This document shows positions 24,719 to 32,224 of a stretch of DNA of 39,659 nucleotides, in pieces. A model generated the notes under the pieces. It ran no database searches. It saw only the letters and a list, made by a program, of their open reading frames with translations, and was not told the DNA's origin. How positions within the stretch are numbered: position 1 is the first letter of the stretch; each line of letters opens with the position of its first letter. Made by a program: the position numbers and the translations under genes. The DNA comes from Zoogloea sp. (GTDB lineage Bacteria; Pseudomonadota; Gammaproteobacteria; Burkholderiales; Rhodocyclaceae), in the NCBI GenBank assembly GCA_009026175.1, contig WBTZ01000032.1, positions 1 through 39,659 of the forward strand, given 5' to 3'.

Positions 24719-26581
24719 ATGAGCGCAAACGATGCACCACCGAATTTGACCGATCCGAACCAGGGCTGTGTGCCCCGGGAAGTCACCCAGGCGCGCCTGG
24801 ACCGCCGAGCCGCCGCCAGCGCCCTGATCAAGCCGGGCGACCTGTACACCCTGGCCGACCGGGTCGAGGACATGGCCGCTCGCCAGGGCGGGCGCCCCTT
24901 CCTGCTGTATGGCACGCAGCGCTACAGCTATGCCGAGGTGGATGCGCGCGCCAACCAGGTGGCCCACGCCGCCTTCGCCCGTGGCCTGCGCCCGGGAGAT
25001 GTGTGTGCCCTGGCCATGGAGAACCGGCCGGAGTTCTTCTTCACCTGGTTCGGGCTGGTCAAGCTGGGGGTGGTGGTGGCCTTCATCAACACCCAGGTCA
25101 GCGGCCGCCCGCTGGTCCATGCGCTGGAGACCACCCACGCCCGGGCGGTCGTGGTGGGTGAGGAGTGCCTGGCCAACTTCGTCGCTACCGAAGGCCTGCC
25201 CGAGCTCCACCTGTGGTGCCTGGCCGATGCCGAGAAGCCATACCCGGGCCACGGCAGCGGCATCGCCGACAAGACCTTCGACGCCGATGTGGCGGCCGCA
25301 CCGCGCAGCGCTGTCCCGTGCAGCCACCGTGCAGCCATCACCGCCGAGACTCCGACCCTGCTGATCTTCACCTCCGGCACCACCGGCCTGCCCAAGGCGG
25401 CCCGCTACAGCCACATGCGCTGGCTCAGCTCCGGCGACGTGATGGAGGTGACCATCGGGGCCACGCCGGACGACGTGTTCTACTGCTGTCTGCCGCTCTA
25501 CCACGGTGCCGCCGCCACCTCCGTCACCTCCACCGCCCTGCGCGCCGGTGCGGCCATCGCCCTGCGGCGCAAGTTCAGCACCCGGGAGTTCTGGAAGGAT
25601 GTACGCGACAAGGGCATCACCGTGTGCCAGTACATCGGGGAGATCTGCCGCTACCTGATGAATCAGCCGGCCAGCCCCGACGACCGCCGGCACGGCCTGC
25701 GCTGCATGATGGGCGCCGGGCTGACGCCGGAGATCTGGCAGCGCTGGATCGAGCGCTTCGGCAGCGTGCAGATCTTCGAGGGCTGGGGCTCCACCGAGGC
25801 CAACACCGCCCTGATCAACGTGGATAACCGCATCGGCTCCTGCGGCCGGGTGCCCTACTGGGAGAAGACCAACTTCCGCCTGGTGCGCTACGACATCGAG
25901 AGCGATACCCACCCGCGGGACGACCGGGGCTTCTACCTGCTGTGCAAGCCGGGTGAGGTGGGGGAGGGGCTGGGCTACATCGTCAATCACCCGCAGATCG
26001 GCGGCGGCCGCTTCGAGGGCTACACCTCCGCCGAGGCCACCGAGAAGAAGATCCTGCGCAATGTCTTCCAGGAAGGTGACGCCTTCTGGAGCTCCGGCGA
26101 CCTGCTGCGCTACGACGAGGACGGCTACTTCTACTTCGTGGACCGGATCGGCGACACCTTCCGCTGGAAGAGCGAGAACGTGTCCACCCAGGAGGTGGCC
26201 GACGCCCTGTCCGACTGCCCGGGGGTCGAGCTCATCAACATCTACGGCGTGCAGGTGCCGGCGCACGAAGGCCGCGCCGGCATGGCCGCCATCGTCATGC
26301 AGCCGGGCCGGACCTTCGACCCCGCAGCCTTCTACGCCCTCACCGAGGCCCGCCTGCCGCGCTATGCGGCACCCCAGTTCGTGCGCGTCTCGCGGGAGGC
26401 GGACATGACGGCCTCCTTCAAGCTGCGCAAGGTGGACCTGCAACGCCAGGGCTACGATCCGACCGCCTTCGACGACCCGCTGTATGTGCGCGACGAGGCG
26501 CAGGGCTGCTACGTCCCCTGGTCCGAGGCCGTGCTCGCCCGGGTGGGCTACGCCCCGTTCCGGGCCCCGCGGGAGGGATGA
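24719..26581 (+). CDS. Acyl-CoA synthetase of the FATP/VLACS type
   Basis: A 620-residue AMP-forming acyl-CoA ligase. The AMP-binding P-loop is I-F-T-S-G-T-T-G-L-P-K-A-A near residue 220. Further motifs are F-E-G-W-G-S-T-E-A-N and a hinge region R-I-G-D-T-F-R-W-K-S-E-N-V-S-T, whose R-W-K-S-E-N-V is characteristic of fatty-acid-transport-protein-like ligases. Mycobacterial relatives FadD17 and FadD19 act on sterol side chains, so CoA activation of a steroid side-chain acid is the most likely job; the size and type argue against the shorter FadD3 group. ATG 24719 is chosen for GGGGAG 8 bases upstream; ATG 24713 is in frame. It is controlled from box C. Confidence 0.86.
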   Translation: MSANDAPPNLTDPNQGCVPREVTQARLDRRAAASALIKPGDLYTLADRVEDMAARQGGRPFLLYGTQRYSYAEVDARANQVAHAAFARGLRPGDVCALAMENRPEFFFTWFGLVKLGVVVAFINTQVSGRPLVHALETTHARAVVVGEECLANFVATEGLPELHLWCLADAEKPYPGHGSGIADKTFDADVAAAPRSAVPCSHRAAITAETPTLLIFTSGTTGLPKAARYSHMRWLSSGDVMEVTIGATPDDVFYCCLPLYHGAAATSVTSTALRAGAAIALRRKFSTREFWKDVRDKGITVCQYIGEICRYLMNQPASPDDRRHGLRCMMGAGLTPEIWQRWIERFGSVQIFEGWGSTEANTALINVDNRIGSCGRVPYWEKTNFRLVRYDIESDTHPRDDRGFYLLCKPGEVGEGLGYIVNHPQIGGGRFEGYTSAEATEKKILRNVFQEGDAFWSSGDLLRYDEDGYFYFVDRIGDTFRWKSENVSTQEVADALSDCPGVELINIYGVQVPAHEGRAGMAAIVMQPGRTFDPAAFYALTEARLPRYAAPQFVRVSREADMTASFKLRKVDLQRQGYDPTAFDDPLYVRDEAQGCYVPWSEAVLARVGYAPFRAPREG

Positions 26582-26599
26582 GGCCGGGGCTGGGGGGGC

Positions 26600-26617
26600 T
26601 AGTCCGTTTGGACGATG
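26600..26617 (+). promoter_or_regulatory. Dyad box D with -10-like element
   Basis: TAGTCCGTTTGGACGATG, with a -10-like CGCAAT at 26636-26641, 24 bases past the box. It lies 18 bases after the synthetase stop and 90 bases before the small peptide gene, so that gene has its own promoter. Confidence 0.65.
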
Positions 26618-26707
26618 CCGGGCCCGGTGCCCCGCCGCAATCTGCCAGAACGCAAACCCAGCGCCAAAACACCAGAGTGCCCTCAAGGGGCCGGAGGAGA
26701 TCACATC

Positions 26708-26881
26708 ATGTTCATCAAAGCCTGCGCCATCAGCGTTGCCCTGAGCTGCCTCGGGATCAGCGTCTTCGACAGGAAACCCGAGGCCGGGAGCGACTGCAAG
26801 GGGAGCGACCCCCAGTGCCCCCCCGTCCATGCGGTGGCCACCGGCAGCAACCACATGTACGCGGCGCTGATGGCCCGCTGA
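26708..26881 (+). CDS. Small secreted or lipoprotein-like peptide, unknown
   Basis: A 57-residue protein I do not recognise. The N-terminus M-F-I-K-A-C-A-I-S-V-A-L-S-C-L-G-I-S-V-F is a short hydrophobic export-type segment. Cys14 is preceded by A-L-S, a weak lipobox. The rest is hydrophilic with D-C-K-G-S-D-P-Q-C-P-P, a C-x6-C pair that could form a disulfide, and a C-terminal N-H-M-Y-A-A-L-M-A-R. A strong GGAGGAG lies about 8 bases before the ATG, and dyad box D with a -10-like element precedes it. These signals argue for a real, regulon-controlled gene. Export is inferred; function is unknown. Confidence 0.62.
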   Translation: MFIKACAISVALSCLGISVFDRKPEAGSDCKGSDPQCPPVHAVATGSNHMYAALMAR

Positions 26882-26910
26882 GACCGCTACGACCCTCTGC
26901 AGGGGTTGGC

Positions 26911-26979
26911 TGTAGGGGCGGCTTCAGCCGCCCGCGGACTGCGCTTCGGCACCTGCGGGCGGCTGAAGCCGCCCCTACA
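26911..26979. repeat. REP-like palindrome, copy 1
   Basis: Twenty-five-base perfect arms (26911-26935 and 26955-26979) share the core GGGGCGGCTTCAGCCGCCCG around a 19-base loop containing CGGACTGCG...GGCACCT. It lies 30 bases after the small peptide gene. A second copy in the opposite orientation is at 29395-29457, with a related loop. It is likely a dispersed repetitive extragenic palindrome that may also end transcription or protect mRNA. Confidence 0.82.
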
Positions 26980-27041
26980 GGGCTTTGCATCCTGCGGGGG
27001 CCGGATCGAAGTCCGGGCCCCCTCCCCGTATCTCTCCGGCC

Positions 27042-27059
27042 TAGTCGATTTGAACGATT
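27042..27059 (+). promoter_or_regulatory. Dyad box E
   Basis: TAGTCGATTTGAACGATT, the most divergent copy (GAACGATT for GGACGATG). A weak -10-like TGGCAT is at 27077-27082, 23 bases past the box. The thiolase-like gene starts at 27135. Confidence 0.55.
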
Positions 27060-27134
27060 TCCCCCGCATCACCCTGTGGCATCGTGCAGCCATGGACCGG
27101 CCGATGCCGGTTGAACAACAGAGGTGATGCACAC

Positions 27135-28346
27135 ATGGCACTCAAGGGAAACGCTGCAATCGTCGGCGCGGCGCAGTACAGGCCGGAGAAGTATCAGACC
27201 GCGCCGCGCATGTTCCACCTGGAGCAGGTCGCCGACCTGGCTTCGCGGGCCCTGGCCGATGCCGGCCTGAAGGCCGATGACATCGACGGGCTGGTCATCA
27301 ATGGCCCCCAGTTTCACGAGGCCTCGGTCTTCGTGCCAGCGATGGCCGCCGAATACCTGGGCCTCAACCTGAACTTCGCCGAGGTAGTGGACCTGGGCGG
27401 CTGCACCTCCGTGGCGATGGTGTGGCGTGCCGCGATGGCCATCGAGATGGGCCTGTGCCAGGCGGTCCTGTGCGTGCTGCCGGCCCGCATGGCGCCGCTG
27501 GGGCCCGACGAGGACCCGGCCTGGATGGCCCGGGCCATGCGCTACGGTGGCCACAGCACCGCCTTCGGCGCCCCCGAGGCGGAGTTCGACCTGCCCTACG
27601 GCCACATGGGCCAGAACACCGGCTACGCCATGATCGCCCAGCGCTACGCCGCCCAGTACGGCTACGACCCGCTGGCCATGGCCAAGATCGCGGTGGATCA
27701 GCGCAGCAACGCCCTGGCCAACCCGGACGCCATGTTCTTCGGCAAGCCCCTCAGCGCCGAGGAGGTGCTGGCCAGCAAGATGGTGGCCGACCCGCTGCAC
27801 GTGCTCGAGATCGTCATGCCGGTGGCCGGCGGTGCGGCGGTGATCGTGGCCTCCAGGAAGCTGGCCGCCAAGGCTCGCCACCGGGGCGCGGTGATCAAGG
27901 GCTTCGGCGAGCACCTGAGCTTCAAGTCGCCCACCTACGCCGCCGACATGACCCGCACCCCCATCGGCCCCGCCGCTGCCCGCGCCTTCGCGATGGCCGG
28001 CCTCAAGCCCGCCGACGTGGATGCCGCGCAGATCTACGATTGCTACACCATCACCGTGTTGCTGACCCTTGAGGACGCCGGCTTTGCGCCCAAGGGCGAA
28101 GGCATGCGCTGGGTGCGCGAGCACGACCTGACCTGGCGGGGCGACTTCCCCATGAACACCCACGGTGGCCAGCTGAGCTTCGGCCAGGCCGGCAGCGCCG
28201 GCGGCATGTCCCAGGTCATCGAGGCCTTCACCCAGATTTCCGGCCGCGCCGGTGAGCGCCAGCTCAAGGCCTGCGACACCGTTTTCGTATCCGGCACCGG
28301 CGGCGTGATGAGCGAGCAGGGCGCACTGATTCTCCAGGGAGCTTGA
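27135..28346 (+). CDS. Thiolase-like lipid-transfer protein (second aldolase candidate)
   Basis: A 403-residue SCP-x/Ltp-type thiolase-fold protein: A-A-I-V-G-A-A-Q-Y-R-P-E-K-Y at the start, D-L-G-G-C-T-S-V-A-M-V-W in the nucleophile region, and N-T-H-G-G-Q-L-S-F-G-Q-A-G near the end. It pairs with the following DUF35-MaoC gene, 3 bases downstream. By analogy with Ltp2-ChsH2 it probably performs a retro-aldol cleavage of a beta-hydroxyacyl-CoA, but thiolysis cannot be excluded. It differs clearly from the aldolase at 14058, so it likely acts on another side-chain length. It is expressed from box E. Confidence 0.8.
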   Translation: MALKGNAAIVGAAQYRPEKYQTAPRMFHLEQVADLASRALADAGLKADDIDGLVINGPQFHEASVFVPAMAAEYLGLNLNFAEVVDLGGCTSVAMVWRAAMAIEMGLCQAVLCVLPARMAPLGPDEDPAWMARAMRYGGHSTAFGAPEAEFDLPYGHMGQNTGYAMIAQRYAAQYGYDPLAMAKIAVDQRSNALANPDAMFFGKPLSAEEVLASKMVADPLHVLEIVMPVAGGAAVIVASRKLAAKARHRGAVIKGFGEHLSFKSPTYAADMTRTPIGPAAARAFAMAGLKPADVDAAQIYDCYTITVLLTLEDAGFAPKGEGMRWVREHDLTWRGDFPMNTHGGQLSFGQAGSAGGMSQVIEAFTQISGRAGERQLKACDTVFVSGTGGVMSEQGALILQGA

Positions 28347-28349
28347 AGC

Positions 28350-29291
28350 ATGTCCACCAACAAACCCATGCCCGCGCCGACCGACATCTCGGCCCCCTTC
28401 TGGGACGGCCTCACCCGCGGCAGCCTCACCATTCCCCGCTGCAACAGCTGCGGCCACTGGATCTTCTACCCCCGCCGGCACTGCGACAAATGCTGGTCCC
28501 ACGACTTGGCCTGGCACGAGGTGAGCGGTGAGGGCAGCCTCTACACCTACACCCTGACCCGCATTCCCACCCTGCCGGACTTCGCCGACGAGATGCCCCA
28601 GGCCCTGGCCGTGGTGGAACTGGACGAAGGGGTGCGCATCAACACCACCCTGGTCGGCCTGGCCGAGGACGAGATCCGCGTCGGCATGCGCCTCAAGCCC
28701 GTGTTTGACCGGGTGCGCGAGGACGGCGGCACGCTGCTGCGCTTCACGGGTATCGACAAGACCATCGCCCCTAAGCGCCAGGCGCCCGCCGCCGAGCAGC
28801 CAGCCTCCGCGGCGCCCGCCGTCACCCTGGTCAAGGTGCCGGTCAGCGACGAGGCGGCCATGCAGGCCCTGGTCAGCGAGAGCTTCACCGCGTGGAGCAA
28901 CGAGGTGGTGGTCGATCAGGCCCTGATCGACGAGTTCGCCCGCCTCTCCGGCGACGACTACTGGATCCACACCGACCCGGACAAGGCCCGCAAGCAGGGC
29001 CCCTTCGGCGGCACCATCGCCCACGGCGCGCTGGTCCAGGTGCTGCAGTCACGCCTCAAGATCCCGCTGGGCTTCGAGGTCATCGGCTTCACCAACATGG
29101 TCAATTACGGCTCCGACCGCCTGCGCTTCCCGTCCCCCGTCCCCGCCGGCGCCCGCATCCAGGCCCGCGCCCGGGTCAAGCGCGTGGAGCGGCTGAAGAG
29201 CGGCACCCAGCTCACCCTCGAGGTGCATACCCACGTGGTCGGCGCCGAGCGCCCCAGCGTGATCAACGATCTGGTGATCCTCTACATGTAG
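28350..29291 (+). CDS. DUF35-MaoC fusion hydratase
   Basis: A 313-residue protein with domains in the reverse order of the ChsH2-like protein at 11535. Residues 25-140 are DUF35, with zinc-ribbon cysteines 31, 34, 45 and 48 and an OB-fold. After an alanine/proline linker, residues 175-313 are a NodN-like MaoC domain. Its loop G-D-D-Y-W-I-H-T-D gives Asp202 and His207, and G-G-T-I-A-H-G follows, so this MaoC keeps its catalytic residues. One polypeptide could therefore hydrate the enoyl-CoA and dock the partner Ltp aldolase. A perfect hairpin terminator follows the gene. Confidence 0.82.
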   Translation: MSTNKPMPAPTDISAPFWDGLTRGSLTIPRCNSCGHWIFYPRRHCDKCWSHDLAWHEVSGEGSLYTYTLTRIPTLPDFADEMPQALAVVELDEGVRINTTLVGLAEDEIRVGMRLKPVFDRVREDGGTLLRFTGIDKTIAPKRQAPAAEQPASAAPAVTLVKVPVSDEAAMQALVSESFTAWSNEVVVDQALIDEFARLSGDDYWIHTDPDKARKQGPFGGTIAHGALVQVLQSRLKIPLGFEVIGFTNMVNYGSDRLRFPSPVPAGARIQARARVKRVERLKSGTQLTLEVHTHVVGAERPSVINDLVILYM

Positions 29292-29344
29292 GCCCTGCGG
29301 CCTGTTTCGTTCCCCCTTGTTGTTCAGTTGTCCTCCAACTTTGC

Positions 29345-29372
29345 GCCAGCCCTTTGAGGCTGGCGTTTTTTT
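29345..29372 (+). terminator. Rho-independent terminator after the DUF35-MaoC gene
   Basis: Perfect 8-base arms CGCCAGCC (29345-29352) and GGCTGGCG (29358-29365), a 5-base loop and seven T residues. It lies 54 bases after the stop and ends the aldolase unit before the REP-like element and box F. Confidence 0.9.
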
Positions 29373-29394
29373 GGGCTTTCTCCGGGGCCTCCGG

Positions 29395-29457
29395 AGGGGC
29401 GGCTTCAGCCGCCCGCAGGTGCCTGATCGGAGTCCGCGGGCGGCTGAAGCCGCCCCT
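29395..29457. repeat. REP-like palindrome, copy 2 (inverted)
   Basis: Twenty-two-base perfect arms (29395-29416 and 29436-29457) with the same GGGGCGGCTTCAGCCGCCCG core. The loop, read on the minus strand, matches copy 1 closely (CGGACTCCGATCAGGCACCT), so the copies are inverted relative to each other and share ancestry rather than chance symmetry. Confidence 0.82.
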
Positions 29458-29501
29458 GCAGGTCTTGGCCCCACGTCGGCCGGGCAGGGGAGTGGCGCCG
29501 C

Positions 29502-29519
29502 TAGTCTCAACGGACGATG
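29502..29519 (+). promoter_or_regulatory. Dyad box F with -10-like element
   Basis: TAGTCTCAACGGACGATG, with a -10-like CACAAT at 29540-29545, 26 bases past the box. It precedes the dioxygenase start at 29582 and so would control the long ring-degradation operon. Confidence 0.65.
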
Positions 29520-29581
29520 AGGCCCGCGCGTCCAGTTCGCACAATGCTCCCCACACATCCGAGAACCCTAGGGGAGCAGAC

Positions 29582-30481
29582 ATGATCGATATCCGCGGCC
29601 TGGCCTATTTCGTGACCGAGATCGACCAGCTGGACGAATGGCGGCGCTATGCCGAAGACGTGCTGGGCATGATGACCGCGCCGGCGCCGGGGGGCGGGCT
29701 CTACGTCAAGATGGACGAGCGCCCCTTCCGCATCCTGGTGGTGGAGGGCGCCCAGCGCCGCTACGTCGCATCCGGCTGGGAGGTGGCCGGCGAGGCCGCC
29801 TTCAAGGACGCCCTGGCCACCCTTGGCAACGCCGGCATCGGCTATGAGCTGGCCGGCCCCGAGCTGTGCCGGCAGCGTGGCATGCAGGCCATTGCCCTGC
29901 TCACCGACCCGTCGGGCAACCGCCACGAGCTGGGCTGGGGGCATCTCTCCGACTGCCAGCCCTTCGTCTCGCCCCAAGGCGTGCCGCGCTTCCTGACCGG
30001 CGGGATGGGCATGGGCCACACCGTGCTGCCGTCTCCCAACTTCGATGCCTCGGTGGCGTTCTTCCGGGACGTGCTCGGCTTCGGCCTCTCCGACATCTTC
30101 AACTTCCGTCCGGACCCGGACGGCCCGGCCATCCGCATCCACTTCCTCCACTGCAACAACGCCCGCCACCACAGCCTGGCGATCGCCGAATACCCGGTGC
30201 CCAGCGGCTGCGTGCATGTGATGGTGGAGGTGGATTCGATGACCGAGGTGGGCCGCGCCCACGACCGCATGACGGCCCGCCAGGTGCCCATCTCGGCCAC
30301 CCTCGGCGAACACCTCAACGACCGCATGACCTCCTTCTACATGAAGACTCCTTCCGGCTTCGACCTGGAGTTCGGCTGCGGCGGCCTGCAGGTGGATTGG
30401 GCCGGGCACAGCCCCTTCGAATTCACCCGCGTCAGCATCTGGGGCCACGACTTCAGCGCCGGCCAGCGGCAACAGGCCTGA
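29582..30481 (+). CDS. Extradiol (meta-cleavage) dioxygenase, HsaC/TesB-like
   Basis: A 299-residue type I extradiol dioxygenase of two vicinal-oxygen-chelate modules, the second one active. Fe(II) ligands are His146 (G-M-G-H-T-V-L), His212 (V-H-V-M-V-E-V) and Glu263 (F-D-L-E-F-G). The active-site residues of the BphC family are present as His196/197 (R-H-H-S-L-A), His244 (G-E-H-L-N-D) and Tyr253 (S-F-Y-M-K-T-P-S-G-F). In steroid degraders HsaC/TesB opens the aromatised A ring (3,4-DHSA). No HsaAB is in the window. It heads a tightly packed operon behind box F, and the stop is 32 bases before ipdA. Confidence 0.87.
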   Translation: MIDIRGLAYFVTEIDQLDEWRRYAEDVLGMMTAPAPGGGLYVKMDERPFRILVVEGAQRRYVASGWEVAGEAAFKDALATLGNAGIGYELAGPELCRQRGMQAIALLTDPSGNRHELGWGHLSDCQPFVSPQGVPRFLTGGMGMGHTVLPSPNFDASVAFFRDVLGFGLSDIFNFRPDPDGPAIRIHFLHCNNARHHSLAIAEYPVPSGCVHVMVEVDSMTEVGRAHDRMTARQVPISATLGEHLNDRMTSFYMKTPSGFDLEFGCGGLQVDWAGHSPFEFTRVSIWGHDFSAGQRQQA

Positions 30482-30512
30482 CCTGGCCTCCCCACCCAAG
30501 CAAGGACCCGAC

Positions 30513-31388
30513 ATGAACAAACAGATGACGGCGGCGGATGCCGTCGCCCGCCTGCGCGACGGCATGACCGTCGGCTTCGGGGGCTGGGGCCCCCGGCGCA
30601 AGCCCATGGCCATCGTCCGCGAGATCCTGCGCTCCAGCCTCAAGGACCTCACCGTGGTGGCCTACGGCGGCCCCGAGGTCGGCATGCTGTGCGCCGCCGG
30701 CAAGGTGAAGAAGCTGATCTGCGGCTTCGCCACCCTCGACGCGATCCCCCTCGAACCCTGGTACCGCAAGATCCGCGAGAGCGGCAGCCTGGAGCTGATG
30801 GAGCTGGACGAGGGCATGTTCCAGTGGGGCCTGCGCGCCGCCGGCATGCGCCTGCCTTTCCTGCCCACCCGCTGCGGCCTGGCCACCGACGTGACCCGCC
30901 TCAACCCGGAGATCCGGACCATCCGGTCTCCCTATGAAGATGGCGAGACCCTGCTTGCCATGCCGGCCCTCAAGCTGGATGCGGCGATCCTCCACGTCAA
31001 TGTGGCCGACCGCCTCGGCAACACCCTGGTGACCGGCCCCGATCCCTATTTCGACCACCTCTTCGCCCGCGCCGCCGACGCCTGCTACGTGTCCGCCGAG
31101 CGGGTGGAGGAGCGCCTGCAGCTGGATGCCGCCCAGGCCCGCTTCAACACCTTCGAGCGTTACCTGGTGAGCGGCGTGGTGGAGGCCCCCTGTGGTGCCC
31201 ACCCGACCTCCTGCCCCTCCGACTACGGCTGGGACATGAGCCACTTCAAGCGCTACGTGGCCAGCGCCGCCGAACCCGGCGGATGGCAGGCCTACATGGA
31301 GGAATTCGTGCAGCCCGGCGAAGCCGCCTACCAGGACCGCAACGGCGGCATCGAACGCATGGCGGGGCTGCCCCTGCCGGTGTTCTGA
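30513..31388 (+). CDS. ipdA: IpdA-like CoA-transferase-fold subunit
   Basis: A 291-residue protein of the class I CoA-transferase alpha fold (D-G-M-T-V-G-F-G-G-W-G-P-R-R-K-P, then A-Y-G-G-P-E-V-G and L-H-V-N-V-A-D-R-L-G-N). IpdA with IpdB hydrolyses the ring of COCHEA-CoA in C/D-ring degradation rather than transferring CoA. The neighbours ipdB, ipdC and echA20, and the C-terminal extension with W-D-M-S-H-F-K-R-Y, support IpdA over an ordinary glutaconate CoA-transferase. Its stop lies 11 bases before ipdB. Confidence 0.86.
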   Translation: MNKQMTAADAVARLRDGMTVGFGGWGPRRKPMAIVREILRSSLKDLTVVAYGGPEVGMLCAAGKVKKLICGFATLDAIPLEPWYRKIRESGSLELMELDEGMFQWGLRAAGMRLPFLPTRCGLATDVTRLNPEIRTIRSPYEDGETLLAMPALKLDAAILHVNVADRLGNTLVTGPDPYFDHLFARAADACYVSAERVEERLQLDAAQARFNTFERYLVSGVVEAPCGAHPTSCPSDYGWDMSHFKRYVASAAEPGGWQAYMEEFVQPGEAAYQDRNGGIERMAGLPLPVF

Positions 31389-31399
31389 GGAGACGAGAC

Positions 31400-32200
31400 A
31401 TGAACCAAGACACGCCCTTCACCCTGGCCGAACTGATGATCGTCGCCGCCTCGGAAGCCTGGCGCGACAACGGCGAGGTGCTGGCCTCCGGCCTCGGCAT
31501 CATTCCCCGCCTGGGCGCCGGCCTGGCCAAGTTGACCCACAGCCCCGAGCTGCTGATGACCGACAGCGAGGCCTTCCTGGTCGAAGAGCCCATCCCCGTC
31601 GGCCCGCGCGGCGACTACGTGCCGAAGTACAGCGGCTACATGTCCTTCGAGCGGGTCTTCGAGTGTGTGTGGGGCGGCCGCCGCCACGCCATGGTCGGCC
31701 CCACGCAGATCGACCGCTGGGCCCAGACCAACCTGTCCTGCGTCGGCGACTACCGCCAGCCCAAGGCAGCCATGCTGGGGGTGCGCGGCCTGCCCGGCAA
31801 CAGCATCAACCACATCAACTCCTTCTTCGTGCCCAACCACAGCCCGCGGGTCTTCGTGGCCGGCGAGGTGGATATGGTGTCCGGCGTCGGCTTCAAGCCG
31901 GAGCGCTGGGACGACGGCGTGCGCCGCGACCTGATGGACATCCGCGTCGCCGTCACCGACCTGTGCGTGATGGACTGGCAAGGCCCCGGCAACAGCGCCC
32001 GGGTGCGCAGCCTGCACCCCGGAGTGAGCTTCGAGGAGGTGCAGGAGAAGACCGGCTTCCCGCTGCTCAAGGCCGGGGACCTGGGCGAGACGCCCCATCC
32101 CGGCGCGGCCCAGCTGGAGATCATCCGCCGCCTCGACCCCCACGACCTGCGTGCCGCCCAGCTCAAGGGCAACCCGCCGGGCATCCGCCCGGCCGCCTGA
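31400..32200 (+). CDS. ipdB: IpdB-like CoA-transferase-fold subunit
   Basis: A 266-residue beta partner of IpdA (T-L-A-E-L-M-I-V-A-A-S-E-A-W at the start, G-L-G-I-I-P-R-L-G-A-G-L-A-K, and G-L-P-G-N-S-I-N-H-I-N-S-F-F). Together they form the COCHEA-CoA ring hydrolase of the HIP branch. GAGGAG precedes the ATG. The adjacent alpha gene and downstream HIP genes give strong context. Confidence 0.86.
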   Translation: MNQDTPFTLAELMIVAASEAWRDNGEVLASGLGIIPRLGAGLAKLTHSPELLMTDSEAFLVEEPIPVGPRGDYVPKYSGYMSFERVFECVWGGRRHAMVGPTQIDRWAQTNLSCVGDYRQPKAAMLGVRGLPGNSINHINSFFVPNHSPRVFVAGEVDMVSGVGFKPERWDDGVRRDLMDIRVAVTDLCVMDWQGPGNSARVRSLHPGVSFEEVQEKTGFPLLKAGDLGETPHPGAAQLEIIRRLDPHDLRAAQLKGNPPGIRPAA

Positions 32201-32224
32201 GGCCGGCACGACCAGGAGACATCC

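Noticed and set aside
24599-26854. Very long open frames on the strand opposite real genes (also at 1660-3612, 15715-17664, 31328-33199 and 33872-36112)
   Set aside because: They are mirror frames of well-supported genes in GC-rich DNA, with no family motifs and low-complexity composition.
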